Assembly: GCA_038327995.1 (NCBI GenBank)
Contig: JBBQLP010000009.1
Coordinates: 1-64,000 of the forward strand
DNA: 64,000 nucleotides
Reading direction: 5' to 3'
From: CAIOYC01 sp038327995
Lineage (GTDB): Bacteria; Pseudomonadota; Alphaproteobacteria; Caulobacterales; Caulobacteraceae
Under the pieces are notes generated by a model. It worked only from the letters and a program-made list of their open reading frames with translations. It ran no database searches and was not told the DNA's origin. The position numbers were made by a program, and so were the translations under genes. Below are positions 34,261-42,667 of this stretch, in pieces. How positions within the stretch are numbered: the stretch's first letter is position 1; each line of letters opens with the position of its first letter.

Positions 34261-34938
34261 ATGAGCGCCTTTCGCCCCATCATCGCCCCCTCGATCCTGG
34301 CCGCCGACTTCGCGCGTCTGGGCGAGGAGGCGCGGGCGGTGCAGGCGGCGGGAGCCGACTGGTTGCACATTGACGTGATGGACGGTCGCTTCGTGCCCAA
34401 CATCACCATGGGGCCGGACATCGTGAAGGCGATCCGCCCGCACGTCTCCATACCCTTTGACGTGCACCTGATGATCGCCCCGGCCGATCCGCATTTGGAA
34501 GCCTTTCGCGCGGCAGGCGCCGACACCATCAGCGTACACCCTGAGAGCGGTCCGCACCTATCGCGCACCTTGCAGCGCATCCGGCAGCTTGGCGCCAAAG
34601 CCGGAGTAGTGCTTAATCCGGCCACTTCGCCCGAGGCGATTTCATCGGTTCTGGATGAGGTCGACCTGATCCTCGTGATGTCGGTCAACCCCGGCTTTGG
34701 CGGCCAGAGTTTCATGACGTCCCAGCTTCGCAAGATCGAGCGCCTGCGCGCCATGATCGACGCCTCGGGCCGCGACATCGTGCTGGAGGTGGACGGCGGC
34801 GTGACGCCTGCAAACATTCGCCAATGCGTAGAAGCGGGCGCCACCGCCTTGGTCGCGGGCACGGCGGTGTTCAGAGGCGGCCCTTCCTCCTATGCCGCCA
34901 ATATCCAGGCGCTGCGGGAGGCTTCGGCCCCCAGATGA
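34261..34938 (+). CDS. rpe: Ribulose-phosphate 3-epimerase
   Basis: A 225-residue TIM-barrel enzyme that interconverts ribulose 5-phosphate and xylulose 5-phosphate in the pentose phosphate pathway. Family motifs are PSILAADFARLG, HIDVMDGRFVPNITMG, FDVHLMI, VMSVNPGFGGQSF and LEVDGGV. The catalytic Asp residues are in HIDVMDG and EVDGG. Its last codons overlap the next gene by an ATGA junction, so rpe, the heparinase-like gene and capD form a translationally coupled set. Confidence 0.96.
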   Translation: MSAFRPIIAPSILAADFARLGEEARAVQAAGADWLHIDVMDGRFVPNITMGPDIVKAIRPHVSIPFDVHLMIAPADPHLEAFRAAGADTISVHPESGPHLSRTLQRIRQLGAKAGVVLNPATSPEAISSVLDEVDLILVMSVNPGFGGQSFMTSQLRKIERLRAMIDASGRDIVLEVDGGVTPANIRQCVEAGATALVAGTAVFRGGPSSYAANIQALREASAPR

Positions 34939-36728
34939 GCCAGCGGCGTTCCGGGGCGCGGGCCCGGCCGATCGGATTGCTCCTGGAGGCGGCAAGGGAG
35001 AGCCTGCGCCGACAGCTTCGCTATGAATGGCGCGCCAGTCCGCTCTATCCTCTGACGCTAAACGGTCCGCGGCCCGAGGGCCTCGCAGCCGCTCCCCGAG
35101 ATTTTCGCCCTCCCGAGCCAGATGAAGGTCGCGCGCTATTGCTGGGCCGGATGAACCTAGCCGGGGGGACGCTGGAGATTGGGCAGGGCGGCGATCCGTG
35201 GGACACCACCAGCCCCTCGCGCCGCTTCGCCGTCGAACTGCACCGCTTCGCCTGGCTGCCGGACCTTCTCGCCGTGACCGATCCTCGGTTTGGTGAGCGG
35301 TCGCTACGGGAGGCGCTGAGGCTATCGCTCGACTGGATCGAGATGTTCTCCGCTGTCACCCCCTTTTCCTGGGGCGCGGAGGTTCTGGAACGACGTGTGT
35401 TCAACCAGGCGTGCGGGATGCAGTCGTTGTTCGCCATCGCGTCGGAAGTAGAGCGTCGGAAGCTACTGAATAGCCTGGCCCGACAGGCGCGGCATTTGAT
35501 GCGGATCGGAGACGGCCACGCCCGCGCCGCCGAGCGCGCTGTAGTCGTCGCCATCACAGGAGCCGCACTGGCGGGCAAGGCGGGAACGTCGTTGCTCACC
35601 CGGGCGCTCCCACGCGTAACGCGGGCCTTGAAGGTCGAAGTGTTGCCAGACGGCGGGGTGCGCACCCGTTCGCCGCAGCAGGCGCTGGAGCTTCTGCTCG
35701 ACCTTCTGACCCTGGACGATGCGCTCTTGCAACGCGGCCTGGCGGCTCCCGCAGAAGTCTCCCGCGCCATCGACCGGCTGACCGGGGCGGTGCGCTTTTT
35801 CACCCTCGGCGATGGACGGCTGGGCGCCTTTCACGGGGGCGAGTCTGGTGAGGTCCGGCGGATCGAGGCGGCTGTGGCGCACGATGACGCTGAGCGGCGG
35901 GTTTACGGCTATGCGCCGCACTCCGGCTATCACCGGCTCGCGGGCCGTTCGGTGCAGGTGCTGATTGACGCCGCTCCGCCCTCCGAGGGGACCTGGAGCG
36001 CCGCCGCCTGCGGTCAGCCCGCCGCGCTGGAGATCGTCTGCGGCGCGGACCGGATGATCGTTAATTCCGGCTGGAGCATTGACGCACTGGCGCCCCAGGC
36101 CATGCGACTGGCGGCGGCGGCTTCCACCGCCAGCCTTGGCGAAGCTACTGCAGGCGCGCCCCTCGCCGGATTTGCGGCCAGGGCGCTCGGGCCCCGGCTG
36201 ATCGGCGGCGCAGTCCGCGTGGATGCGCGCCGCAACGAGAACGAGACCGGGGTCTGGCTGGAGCTCACCCACGACGGCTGGGAGGCCGCGTTCGGCCTGC
36301 TGCACGAACGGCGGCTGTTCCTTGACCTGCGCCTGGATGAATTGCGCGGGGAGGATCGCTTTCGCCTCGCCGCCGAGACCCCCGGGCGTCGCAGCCCCCT
36401 TCCCAAAACGATGCGCCCCTATGCGCTCCGCTTTCATCTGGCCCCCGGCGTGAAGGTCTCCCTCGCCCGCGATCAGAGAAGCGCCCTCTTGCGCGGCCCG
36501 TCCAACAAGGGATGGTGGCTTCGCAACGACGCGCCCGAGGTGTCACTGGAACCGTCCGTTCATTTCGAGCAGGGTCAGCCCCGCCGGACGCTCCAGATCG
36601 TCCTGCGCGGGCAGGTGGGCCTCGATGGCGAAGCGCGGGTGCGATGGAAACTGACCCCGGTCGATCCAGCGGACTCCCCGCCGCCAAGGGCGCAGTCCCC
36701 ATTCCCGTCGCCCGAGCCCGCCCCATGA
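34935..36728 (+). CDS. Heparinase II/III-family protein
   Basis: A 597-residue protein. The N-terminal alpha-barrel region (LYPLTLNGPRPEGLAA, then WLPDLLAV and SLDWIEMFS) leads to the beta-sandwich heparinase II/III domain with YGYAPHSGYHRLAGRSVQVL and DRMIVNSGWS. The ATG at 34935 overlaps the rpe stop (ATGA). No signal peptide is visible, unlike exported polysaccharide lyases. Caulobacterales keep this gene next to rpe, which suggests a conserved cell-envelope or nucleotide-sugar role rather than feeding on heparin. The activity is not established. Confidence 0.85.
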   Translation: MSQRRSGARARPIGLLLEAARESLRRQLRYEWRASPLYPLTLNGPRPEGLAAAPRDFRPPEPDEGRALLLGRMNLAGGTLEIGQGGDPWDTTSPSRRFAVELHRFAWLPDLLAVTDPRFGERSLREALRLSLDWIEMFSAVTPFSWGAEVLERRVFNQACGMQSLFAIASEVERRKLLNSLARQARHLMRIGDGHARAAERAVVVAITGAALAGKAGTSLLTRALPRVTRALKVEVLPDGGVRTRSPQQALELLLDLLTLDDALLQRGLAAPAEVSRAIDRLTGAVRFFTLGDGRLGAFHGGESGEVRRIEAAVAHDDAERRVYGYAPHSGYHRLAGRSVQVLIDAAPPSEGTWSAAACGQPAALEIVCGADRMIVNSGWSIDALAPQAMRLAAAASTASLGEATAGAPLAGFAARALGPRLIGGAVRVDARRNENETGVWLELTHDGWEAAFGLLHERRLFLDLRLDELRGEDRFRLAAETPGRRSPLPKTMRPYALRFHLAPGVKVSLARDQRSALLRGPSNKGWWLRNDAPEVSLEPSVHFEQGQPRRTLQIVLRGQVGLDGEARVRWKLTPVDPADSPPPRAQSPFPSPEPAP

Positions 36729-38581
36729 GCGCCAGCCCAATTCGCCGGGATCGATGGACGCCGCGTCTCATCTATCTGCACGACCTCGCATGGGCGGCGG
36801 TGGTGATGATCGTCTGGCTGAAAATACGCTACCATTTCGAGCACAAGCCTTTCCCCGAAGGCTTGCTCGCCCGCTCCACCATCGCCTTCGTGCTGATCTG
36901 TGCTGTAGTGTTCCCGGCCTTTCGGCTGCACCGGGGCATCTGGCGCTACACCAGCCTGAACGACTTCTTCCGCGTGGCGCAGGCGGTGATCATCGCCAAC
37001 CTGTTCCTGCTCCCGGCCTTGTTTCTGGGCAACCGGCTGATGGACTTCCCGCGCTCCACGATTCTGGTGATCGCGCCGGTGCTGACCTTTTGTCTTTACG
37101 CCGCGCGTGTGGTCCGCGAGGCGTGGATGCAGGGCGGGGTTGCGGCCGCCTTCCGGCTGGAAGACCGGACCTCTCCGCCCACCATCGTGGTGGGCGCTTT
37201 TCCGGCCGTCGCGGCCTATCTCGGGCGACGACGCAGGCTCCAGCGCCGCCGTGTTGTCGGCATAGTCTCTCTCGATGGCGAGCACGATGGTCGCACGATC
37301 CAGGGGGCGGAGGTGCTGGGCGACTTGCAAAGGTTGGGCGATCTGCTCAGCGCCCTCAAGGCGGCGGAGGGCCGAGCCCCCCAGGTGGTGCTGGTCGAAC
37401 CCCGCCCGTCTCGCGCCCTGGTGGATCAGGTGATCGCGGCGGCGGCGCGTTCGGGTGCGACTGTGGCGAGACTTCGCGGCGAAGGCGGTCAGGCAGCGCT
37501 TCAGCCCATGCAGGCGGCGGATTTGCTTGATCGCCCTCCTCGCGGCCTCGACGCCGCCCTGGCCAGAAGCCTGATCTTTGGCAAGCGCGTGCTGGTCACG
37601 GGCGCGGGGGGCACCATAGGCTCGGAACTGACCCGGCAGGTGCTGGCGCTTGGCCCCGCCCACGTCACCCTGTTCGACGCCTCCGAGTTCAATCTCTACG
37701 CCATCGATCAGGAACTGCGCGAGACGGGCGTCCCTCCGATCTGGCGCGCGGCGTTGGGGGATGTGCGCGACGTCAAGGGCCTCGAAGCCCTGTTCGCCAC
37801 TGAGCACCCCGACGTGGTGCTTCACGCCGCCGCCCTCAAGCACGTGCCGCTGATGGAACAAAATCCGTGCGAAACGGTGCTCACCAACATCATAGGGGCG
37901 ATCAATATCGCCAGGCTGGCGCGCGACCATACCGAGGCGCTGGTCTTCATCTCCACCGATAAGGCGGTCAATCCCACCAATGTCATGGGTGCGACCAAGC
38001 GCGTGGCCGAGCGGGCGGTGCAGGCTCTGACCAACGGCGGCAAGGTTCGGACGGCCGTCGTGCGCTTCGGCAATGTGCTGGGCTCGACCGGCTCGGTGGC
38101 TCCCCTGTTTGAGCGGCAGATCGCTGCGGGCGGCCCGATCACCCTGACCCACCCGGATGTGGAACGCTATTTCATGACCGCGCAGGAAGCCGCCAGCCTG
38201 GTGCTGCAGGCCGCCGCCCTACCGTCCGCAGACTTCGGCGATGCGGGACGAATCTATGTGCTGGATATGGGCGTGCCGGTGAAGATCGAGGCCTTGGCCC
38301 GCCAACTTATTTCCCTGCATGGCCTCGTTCCCGGCGAGGATATCGAGATTGTGCACACGGGGCTGCGGCCCGGTGAGAAGCTCTATGAGGAGATATTCTA
38401 CGACGCCGAAACCGTGCAGCCGACCGGCGTGGACGGGGTGCTCGCCGCCATCGATGCGCGACCGGACTGGGCGTTGCTAGACGGGCCCATCGAGGCTCTG
38501 CGGCAAGCGGCGGAAGCCCGCGACGAAGCCCTCACGCTACGCCTGCTCACTGAACTGGAACCGGCCTTCACGCGAGCCTAG
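36725..38581 (+). CDS. CapD/FlaA1-type membrane-bound NDP-sugar epimerase/4,6-dehydratase
   Basis: A 618-residue inner-membrane enzyme of the CapD-WbpM-PglF group. Four hydrophobic helices occupy about residues 18-135. A CoA-binding-like fold follows, then the extended SDR domain with VTGAGGTIGSE, FDASEFNLY, VLHAAALKHVPLME and FISTDKAVNPTNVMG. In this family the usual YxxxK Tyr is replaced, and here MGATKR gives Met-x3-Lys. It converts UDP-GlcNAc to 4-keto-6-deoxy sugars for surface polysaccharide or flagellin glycosylation. It overlaps the heparinase-like gene by ATGA. Its 3' end overlaps the convergent cation-efflux gene by 4 bases. Confidence 0.9.
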   Translation: MSASPIRRDRWTPRLIYLHDLAWAAVVMIVWLKIRYHFEHKPFPEGLLARSTIAFVLICAVVFPAFRLHRGIWRYTSLNDFFRVAQAVIIANLFLLPALFLGNRLMDFPRSTILVIAPVLTFCLYAARVVREAWMQGGVAAAFRLEDRTSPPTIVVGAFPAVAAYLGRRRRLQRRRVVGIVSLDGEHDGRTIQGAEVLGDLQRLGDLLSALKAAEGRAPQVVLVEPRPSRALVDQVIAAAARSGATVARLRGEGGQAALQPMQAADLLDRPPRGLDAALARSLIFGKRVLVTGAGGTIGSELTRQVLALGPAHVTLFDASEFNLYAIDQELRETGVPPIWRAALGDVRDVKGLEALFATEHPDVVLHAAALKHVPLMEQNPCETVLTNIIGAINIARLARDHTEALVFISTDKAVNPTNVMGATKRVAERAVQALTNGGKVRTAVVRFGNVLGSTGSVAPLFERQIAAGGPITLTHPDVERYFMTAQEAASLVLQAAALPSADFGDAGRIYVLDMGVPVKIEALARQLISLHGLVPGEDIEIVHTGLRPGEKLYEEIFYDAETVQPTGVDGVLAAIDARPDWALLDGPIEALRQAAEARDEALTLRLLTELEPAFTRA

Positions 38582-39513
38582 ACCGTCTCTTCGCCGAAGG
38601 CCCCGTGCGGTTCGGCGCGGCCCATGGGGTCGGGGTGGATCAGGATGTCGGCGCCAGGGAAGGCGGCGATCAGGCGATCTTCCGCCGCGACGACGATGTG
38701 GTGGGCCTCCTCCAGTGTCTGATCGGGATCGAGATCCATGTGCATCTGCATATGCACGCTGGCGCCGACCGCCCGTGTCCGTAGCTCGTGCACACCCTTT
38801 ACCTTCGGGTCCTCCAGGGCGCAGCGAACGATGGCGGCGCGCTCGGTCTCGTCAAGCTCCCGGTCCATCAGGTGGTCAGTCGAGTCGCGCAATACGCCGA
38901 TGGCGCCCCACACCAGCCAGACCATGACGATCAGTCCCGCCGCCGCGTCGAAGCGCGGGTTGTGCAAGATCACCGTGAGACCGATGCCGATCAGGGCGGC
39001 GATGTTGGACCCGATGTCGGCGGTGTAGTGCGCCCGGTCGCCCTTGATGGCCACCGAGGTGGTGCGTCTCAGCACCCGGTTTTGCAGCATCACTAGGCCG
39101 ACGGTCAGCACGGTCGAAATCGCCATGATCGCGGCCGCCCAGCCCTCCGCACTTACGGGCTTCGGGTCGATCAGACGCATGACGGCTTCCTTGCCGATCA
39201 GCGCCGCCGACGCGAAGATCAGTCCGGCCTGAAGCAGGGACGAGAAGGCTTCCGCCTTGCCATGGCCAAAGCGGTGCTCCGCATCAGGTGGGCTGACCGC
39301 GACACGCACAGCGACGAAGGTCGCCGCCGCCGCCACCACGTCGAGCGCCGAATCCGCCAGCGAGGCCAGGAGCGCTGTGGACCCCCCCGCGATCCATCCT
39401 GCCAACTTGAGACCCGTCAACACCAGCGCCACCATGACCGACAGAGCCGTGATCCGGGCGGTCAGCCGGGCGTGCTCAGCCAGATCGGCGCGCTGGCGGG
39501 GCGCGGCTGTCAT
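38578..39513 (-). CDS. Cation diffusion facilitator (FieF-like metal efflux)
   Basis: A 311-residue proton-coupled exporter of Zn(II), Fe(II) or similar ions. Six transmembrane helices are expected. The metal site is formed by the two Asp of LASLADSALD in helix 2 and by His and Asp of HYTADIGSN in helix 5, the DD/HD pattern of FieF. The cytoplasmic C-terminal domain (KGVHELRTRAVGASVHMQMH) binds regulatory ions. Its ATG overlaps the bioB stop, so it is translated after biotin synthase. Confidence 0.92.
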   Translation of the reverse strand: MTAAPRQRADLAEHARLTARITALSVMVALVLTGLKLAGWIAGGSTALLASLADSALDVVAAAATFVAVRVAVSPPDAEHRFGHGKAEAFSSLLQAGLIFASAALIGKEAVMRLIDPKPVSAEGWAAAIMAISTVLTVGLVMLQNRVLRRTTSVAIKGDRAHYTADIGSNIAALIGIGLTVILHNPRFDAAAGLIVMVWLVWGAIGVLRDSTDHLMDRELDETERAAIVRCALEDPKVKGVHELRTRAVGASVHMQMHMDLDPDQTLEEAHHIVVAAEDRLIAAFPGADILIHPDPMGRAEPHGAFGEETV

Positions 39514-40544
39514 ACGGCGGCGATCATCGTGGCTGGTCTCGCGCCCGATCCCATCGGTTTCATGCCGAGATCGTGCATGAGGCTGGCGTCATCGGCCGCG
39601 CCGGGGAGAGGGGTGGTGAGAAGCTTGCCGCCGATGAACATGGAATTGGCGCCCGCGAGGAAACAGAGCGCCTGCAACTCCCGGCTCATCCCGTCGCGCC
39701 CGGCGGAAAGCCGCACCACCGACTTCGGACACACGAGCCGCGCAACGGCGACGGTGCGCACGAACTCCAGCCCGTCAAGGGACGGACTATCCCCGAGCGG
39801 TGTGCCGGGGATCGGCACCAGTTCGTTGATCGGAACCGAGCCGGGATGCTCGGGCAGCGTGGCGAGCGCGTGCAAGAGGCCCGCCCGAGCCTCCCGTGTC
39901 TCGCCCATGCCGACGATGCCGCCGCAACAGACCGAGACTCCCGCCTCGCGCACGTGCCCCAACGTCTCCAGCCGATCCGCATAGGTGCGGGTGGTGATAA
40001 CCCGACCATAATCCTCGGGCGAGGTGTCGAGGTTGTGATTGTAATAGTCGAGGCCTGCTGTCTTCAGCGCCTTAGCCTGCTCGCCGGTCAGCATCCCGAG
40101 CGTAACGCAGGTCTCCAGACCCATGGCCTTTACGCCTGAGATCATGGCGGAGACGGCGGGTAGGTCACGGTCCTTCAGGTCGCGCCATGCGGCGCCCATG
40201 CAGAAGCGCTGCGCGCCGCCCGCCTTGGCTTCGGCGGCGGCGGCCAATACGGCGTCCACTGCCATGAGCTTTGTCGCCTTTAGTCCGGTGTCGAACTTGG
40301 CCGATTGGCTGCAGTAGCCGCAATCCTCCGCGCAACCACCGGTCTTTACCGACAAAAGCTGCGAAAGCTGGATTTCCGTAGGATCGAAATTGGCCCGGTG
40401 CACGCTGGCGGCGCGGAACATCAACTCCGTGAAGGGCAGGGCGAACAGCGCCTCCACCTCTCCTTGGGTCCAATCGTGGCGGGGCTGTGCAGGGTCAGGG
40501 GCGGGCAAGGGCGAACTCCACTGGGGACGCCGGTTGATTAGCAT
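39510..40544 (-). CDS. bioB: Biotin synthase
   Basis: A 344-residue radical-SAM enzyme that inserts sulfur into dethiobiotin, the last step of biotin synthesis. The [4Fe-4S] Cys residues 71, 75 and 78 are in CAEDCGYC. YNHNLDTSPEDYG and the Arg/Cys residues of the [2Fe-2S] cluster site (SVCCGGIVGMGE, VRLSAGRDGM) are present. The ATG at 40544 abuts GGAAGGA; a TTG 12 codons later with a better-spaced GGAG is possible. bioF, bioD and bioA are not nearby. Confidence 0.96.
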   Translation of the reverse strand: MLINRRPQWSSPLPAPDPAQPRHDWTQGEVEALFALPFTELMFRAASVHRANFDPTEIQLSQLLSVKTGGCAEDCGYCSQSAKFDTGLKATKLMAVDAVLAAAAEAKAGGAQRFCMGAAWRDLKDRDLPAVSAMISGVKAMGLETCVTLGMLTGEQAKALKTAGLDYYNHNLDTSPEDYGRVITTRTYADRLETLGHVREAGVSVCCGGIVGMGETREARAGLLHALATLPEHPGSVPINELVPIPGTPLGDSPSLDGLEFVRTVAVARLVCPKSVVRLSAGRDGMSRELQALCFLAGANSMFIGGKLLTTPLPGAADDASLMHDLGMKPMGSGARPATMIAAV

Positions 40545-40674
40545 TCCTTCCGGACGCTGCCCACCGCCCCCGCAGAAAAGCGCGGCTGTTCATGTCTTGG
40601 CAAGGTTAACTTGGGGCTTCCTTAAACTGTCTTGAGCAAGATGGCCTCTCAACGAGTAGAGAGCCCAAGGTTCC

Positions 40675-41613
40675 ATGAACTTTCCTTTCGCCCTGTCCCA
40701 TCCGGTCGCCACTCGCCAGCCTGCTGCGCGCGCCGCCGTAGCCAAGCTGGGCCTGTCGACGGGCGGTTTCGGTCTCGGGGGAAAGCTCTCGAAAGGGCGC
40801 GCGTCCGCCGGTGAAGCCGAGGCTCACGCCGCAATCTGTGTGGCGATGGAAGCGGGGGTTCGCCTGATCGATACAGGTCCGTCGCATGGTAATGCGGAAG
40901 CGATAATCGGCGGCCTTCTGTCGCCTCGCGCGTCCGTTCGCCTTGTCACTCGCGCGGCGGCGCTGGCGATCGGCGTGGATCAGGTGGAGCAGCGGGCCCA
41001 AGCATCGCTGGAACGATTTGGCATGCCCAGCGCGGGCGCCATTCTGGCCGACGCCGCTGATCTTTTGACCGAGGGTGGACCGCTGCTCTGGGCCAGCCTG
41101 ACCCGGCTCAAGGATGAGGGATACTTCGACTGTATCGGCATTTTTGTCGAGGCGCACGACGACGTGGTCGGGCTGGCGCGCCGCTTCAAACCGGATCTGC
41201 TCCAGGCCCCTGCAAGCCTTCTGGATCAGCGGTTGATCGTGAGTGGTGCACTGGCGAGCGTAGCGGCGCTCGGGATAGAGGTGCATCTGCGCTCGGTCTT
41301 CCTGCAAGGGCTGTTGTTCACACCGCGCGAGGGACTGAACCCCAAGCTGGCGGAGGCTGGCCCGCGCCTGTCGCGCATCCGCCGCATGATCGCCGAAGCC
41401 GGGGCCGATCCCCTGCAGGCCGCTCTGGCCTTCGCTCTCGGTCGGCCAGAGGCGTCGGCGGTGATTGTGGAAGCGAGTTCCGCCGCTGAGCTTAAGGCCG
41501 TGATCGCGGCGGCTTCGGCCCCTGCGCCGCAACTCGAGTGGTCAGCCCTGGCGCTGGACCACGCCGCCGCCCTCGACAGCGAGCGCCCGGCCCGGCGGTC
41601 GGCGGCGGCCTAA
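40675..41613 (+). CDS. Aldo/keto-reductase-fold protein with altered active site
   Basis: A 312-residue TIM-barrel protein of the aldo/keto reductase type. The start LGLSTGGFGLGG and the strand VRLIDTGPSHGNAEAIIG (about 62-79) align with the usual DTAxxYGxSE. The Asp is kept (Asp66), but the catalytic Tyr is His71, the Lys appears to be Arg93 (LVTR), and the His strand reads GAILADAADL with no His. It may therefore be a non-catalytic relative or use a different chemistry. The C-terminal LAFALGRPEASAVIVEASS resembles the NADPH-binding part. It is divergent from bioB; its 3' end overlaps the sterol desaturase-like gene by 72 bases. Confidence 0.75.
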   Translation: MNFPFALSHPVATRQPAARAAVAKLGLSTGGFGLGGKLSKGRASAGEAEAHAAICVAMEAGVRLIDTGPSHGNAEAIIGGLLSPRASVRLVTRAAALAIGVDQVEQRAQASLERFGMPSAGAILADAADLLTEGGPLLWASLTRLKDEGYFDCIGIFVEAHDDVVGLARRFKPDLLQAPASLLDQRLIVSGALASVAALGIEVHLRSVFLQGLLFTPREGLNPKLAEAGPRLSRIRRMIAEAGADPLQAALAFALGRPEASAVIVEASSAAELKAVIAAASAPAPQLEWSALALDHAAALDSERPARRSAAA

Positions 41614-42558
41614 AAGGCTCGCGCCCGCCGCCAGCGGTCTGACCAACGTGTCGGCCACGCTCGCATAGGGCGCCTCGCCCGCTACCCCAAAGCTCACCTT
41701 CTGTCGCAGCGCCGGGATCACCAGCGTGCCGAACGCCCAATCGAAGATCGACGTCGCGTAGCCGAGGTTGCTGTCGAAATGGCGCGGGTCGGTTGAGTGA
41801 TGAATCTGATGATGGGCGGGGCTGTGCACCAGCCGCCCCAGCCACCCCGTCGCCGCGACCCAGACGCCGGAATGGCGCAGATGATGGAAGGTGAGAAGGT
41901 GCAGCACCAAAAGGGCGTTGATCTGGAACAAAGTGAATGGTTCCGCTCCCTTGCCGAAGAGCCAGGCCATCACACCGAAAACGCTCCCCGTCGAGAGGGT
42001 TAGCACATTGGCGAAGGCGATAAACTCGATGGGGTGCTGGCGCCATTCGGTTAGCGGCGTCATCACCTCCGCGGAGTGATGCACTTTGTGAAGCTCCCAC
42101 ATCACTGGAACCTTGTGGAAGGCATAGTGCAGCGCCCAGTAGCCGAACTCCAGCGCCAGCACTTGCAGTAGCGTTGTCGCGCCACCCACGATCCAGTGCG
42201 GCGTCGCGAGGGTAGGAGATTGTCCGAACAGGGCGGTCAGTGCGCCGCTAGCCCCCGCCTGCCACGCCTCGCTCGACCCCTCGAACAGACCGTAGCCGAT
42301 CAGAATCAGCACTCCGTGCAGCAGGTATAGTTGCAGATCGAGCAGGGTTGAATGGTGCGTCCAGAGCTCGCGTGAGCCGAGGAGGCGCAGGAAACTGCGC
42401 GCGCGCAGACCTTTCCGTTTACGCCGACGCCACAACATGACCCCGAGCGCGAACACCAGCCCACCCGCGAGATAGAGCAGGCAATACCCCTCGCGCGGGT
42501 TCAAGACCCGCAGAGCCTGATAGCCGATCAGGCCGACGAGGTAGCGGACGCTTTGCAT
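41542..42558 (-). CDS. Sterol desaturase/fatty-acid hydroxylase family membrane protein
   Basis: A 338-residue integral-membrane di-iron oxygenase. The histidine boxes are HYAFHKVPVMWELHKVHHS (HxxxH, then HxxHH), HHLRHSG and HSPAHHQIHHS. Several hydrophobic helices precede them. Members hydroxylate or desaturate sterols, carotenoids or fatty acids; the substrate is unknown here. The ATG at 42558 is chosen over a 43-codon extension that overlaps the argG leader. The last 24 codons overlap the aldo/keto-reductase-like gene on the other strand. Confidence 0.87.
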   Translation of the reverse strand: MQSVRYLVGLIGYQALRVLNPREGYCLLYLAGGLVFALGVMLWRRRKRKGLRARSFLRLLGSRELWTHHSTLLDLQLYLLHGVLILIGYGLFEGSSEAWQAGASGALTALFGQSPTLATPHWIVGGATTLLQVLALEFGYWALHYAFHKVPVMWELHKVHHSAEVMTPLTEWRQHPIEFIAFANVLTLSTGSVFGVMAWLFGKGAEPFTLFQINALLVLHLLTFHHLRHSGVWVAATGWLGRLVHSPAHHQIHHSTDPRHFDSNLGYATSIFDWAFGTLVIPALRQKVSFGVAGEAPYASVADTLVRPLAAGASLLGRRRPPGRALAVEGGGVVQRQG

Positions 42559-42667
42559 CAACCGAGCTTCGCATAGCGGGCTTGAGGCCGGGTTAAGCCC
42601 GCAACCATTGACCCTCGCCCCCTCGGTCCCTAAAGCGCCACGCGACACCTCCCAAGGGACTACGCCC

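Noticed and set aside
36575..38152. 525-codon minus-strand frame
   Set aside because: Antisense to the complete CapD-type gene and has no start signal or motif.
40595..40640. Sigma-54-like promoter (TTGGCA ... TTGG) and CTTG/CAAG short palindromes upstream of the aldo/keto-reductase-like gene
   Set aside because: The -12 element lacks the required GC at the right distance, and the palindromes are only 4-5 bases per arm.
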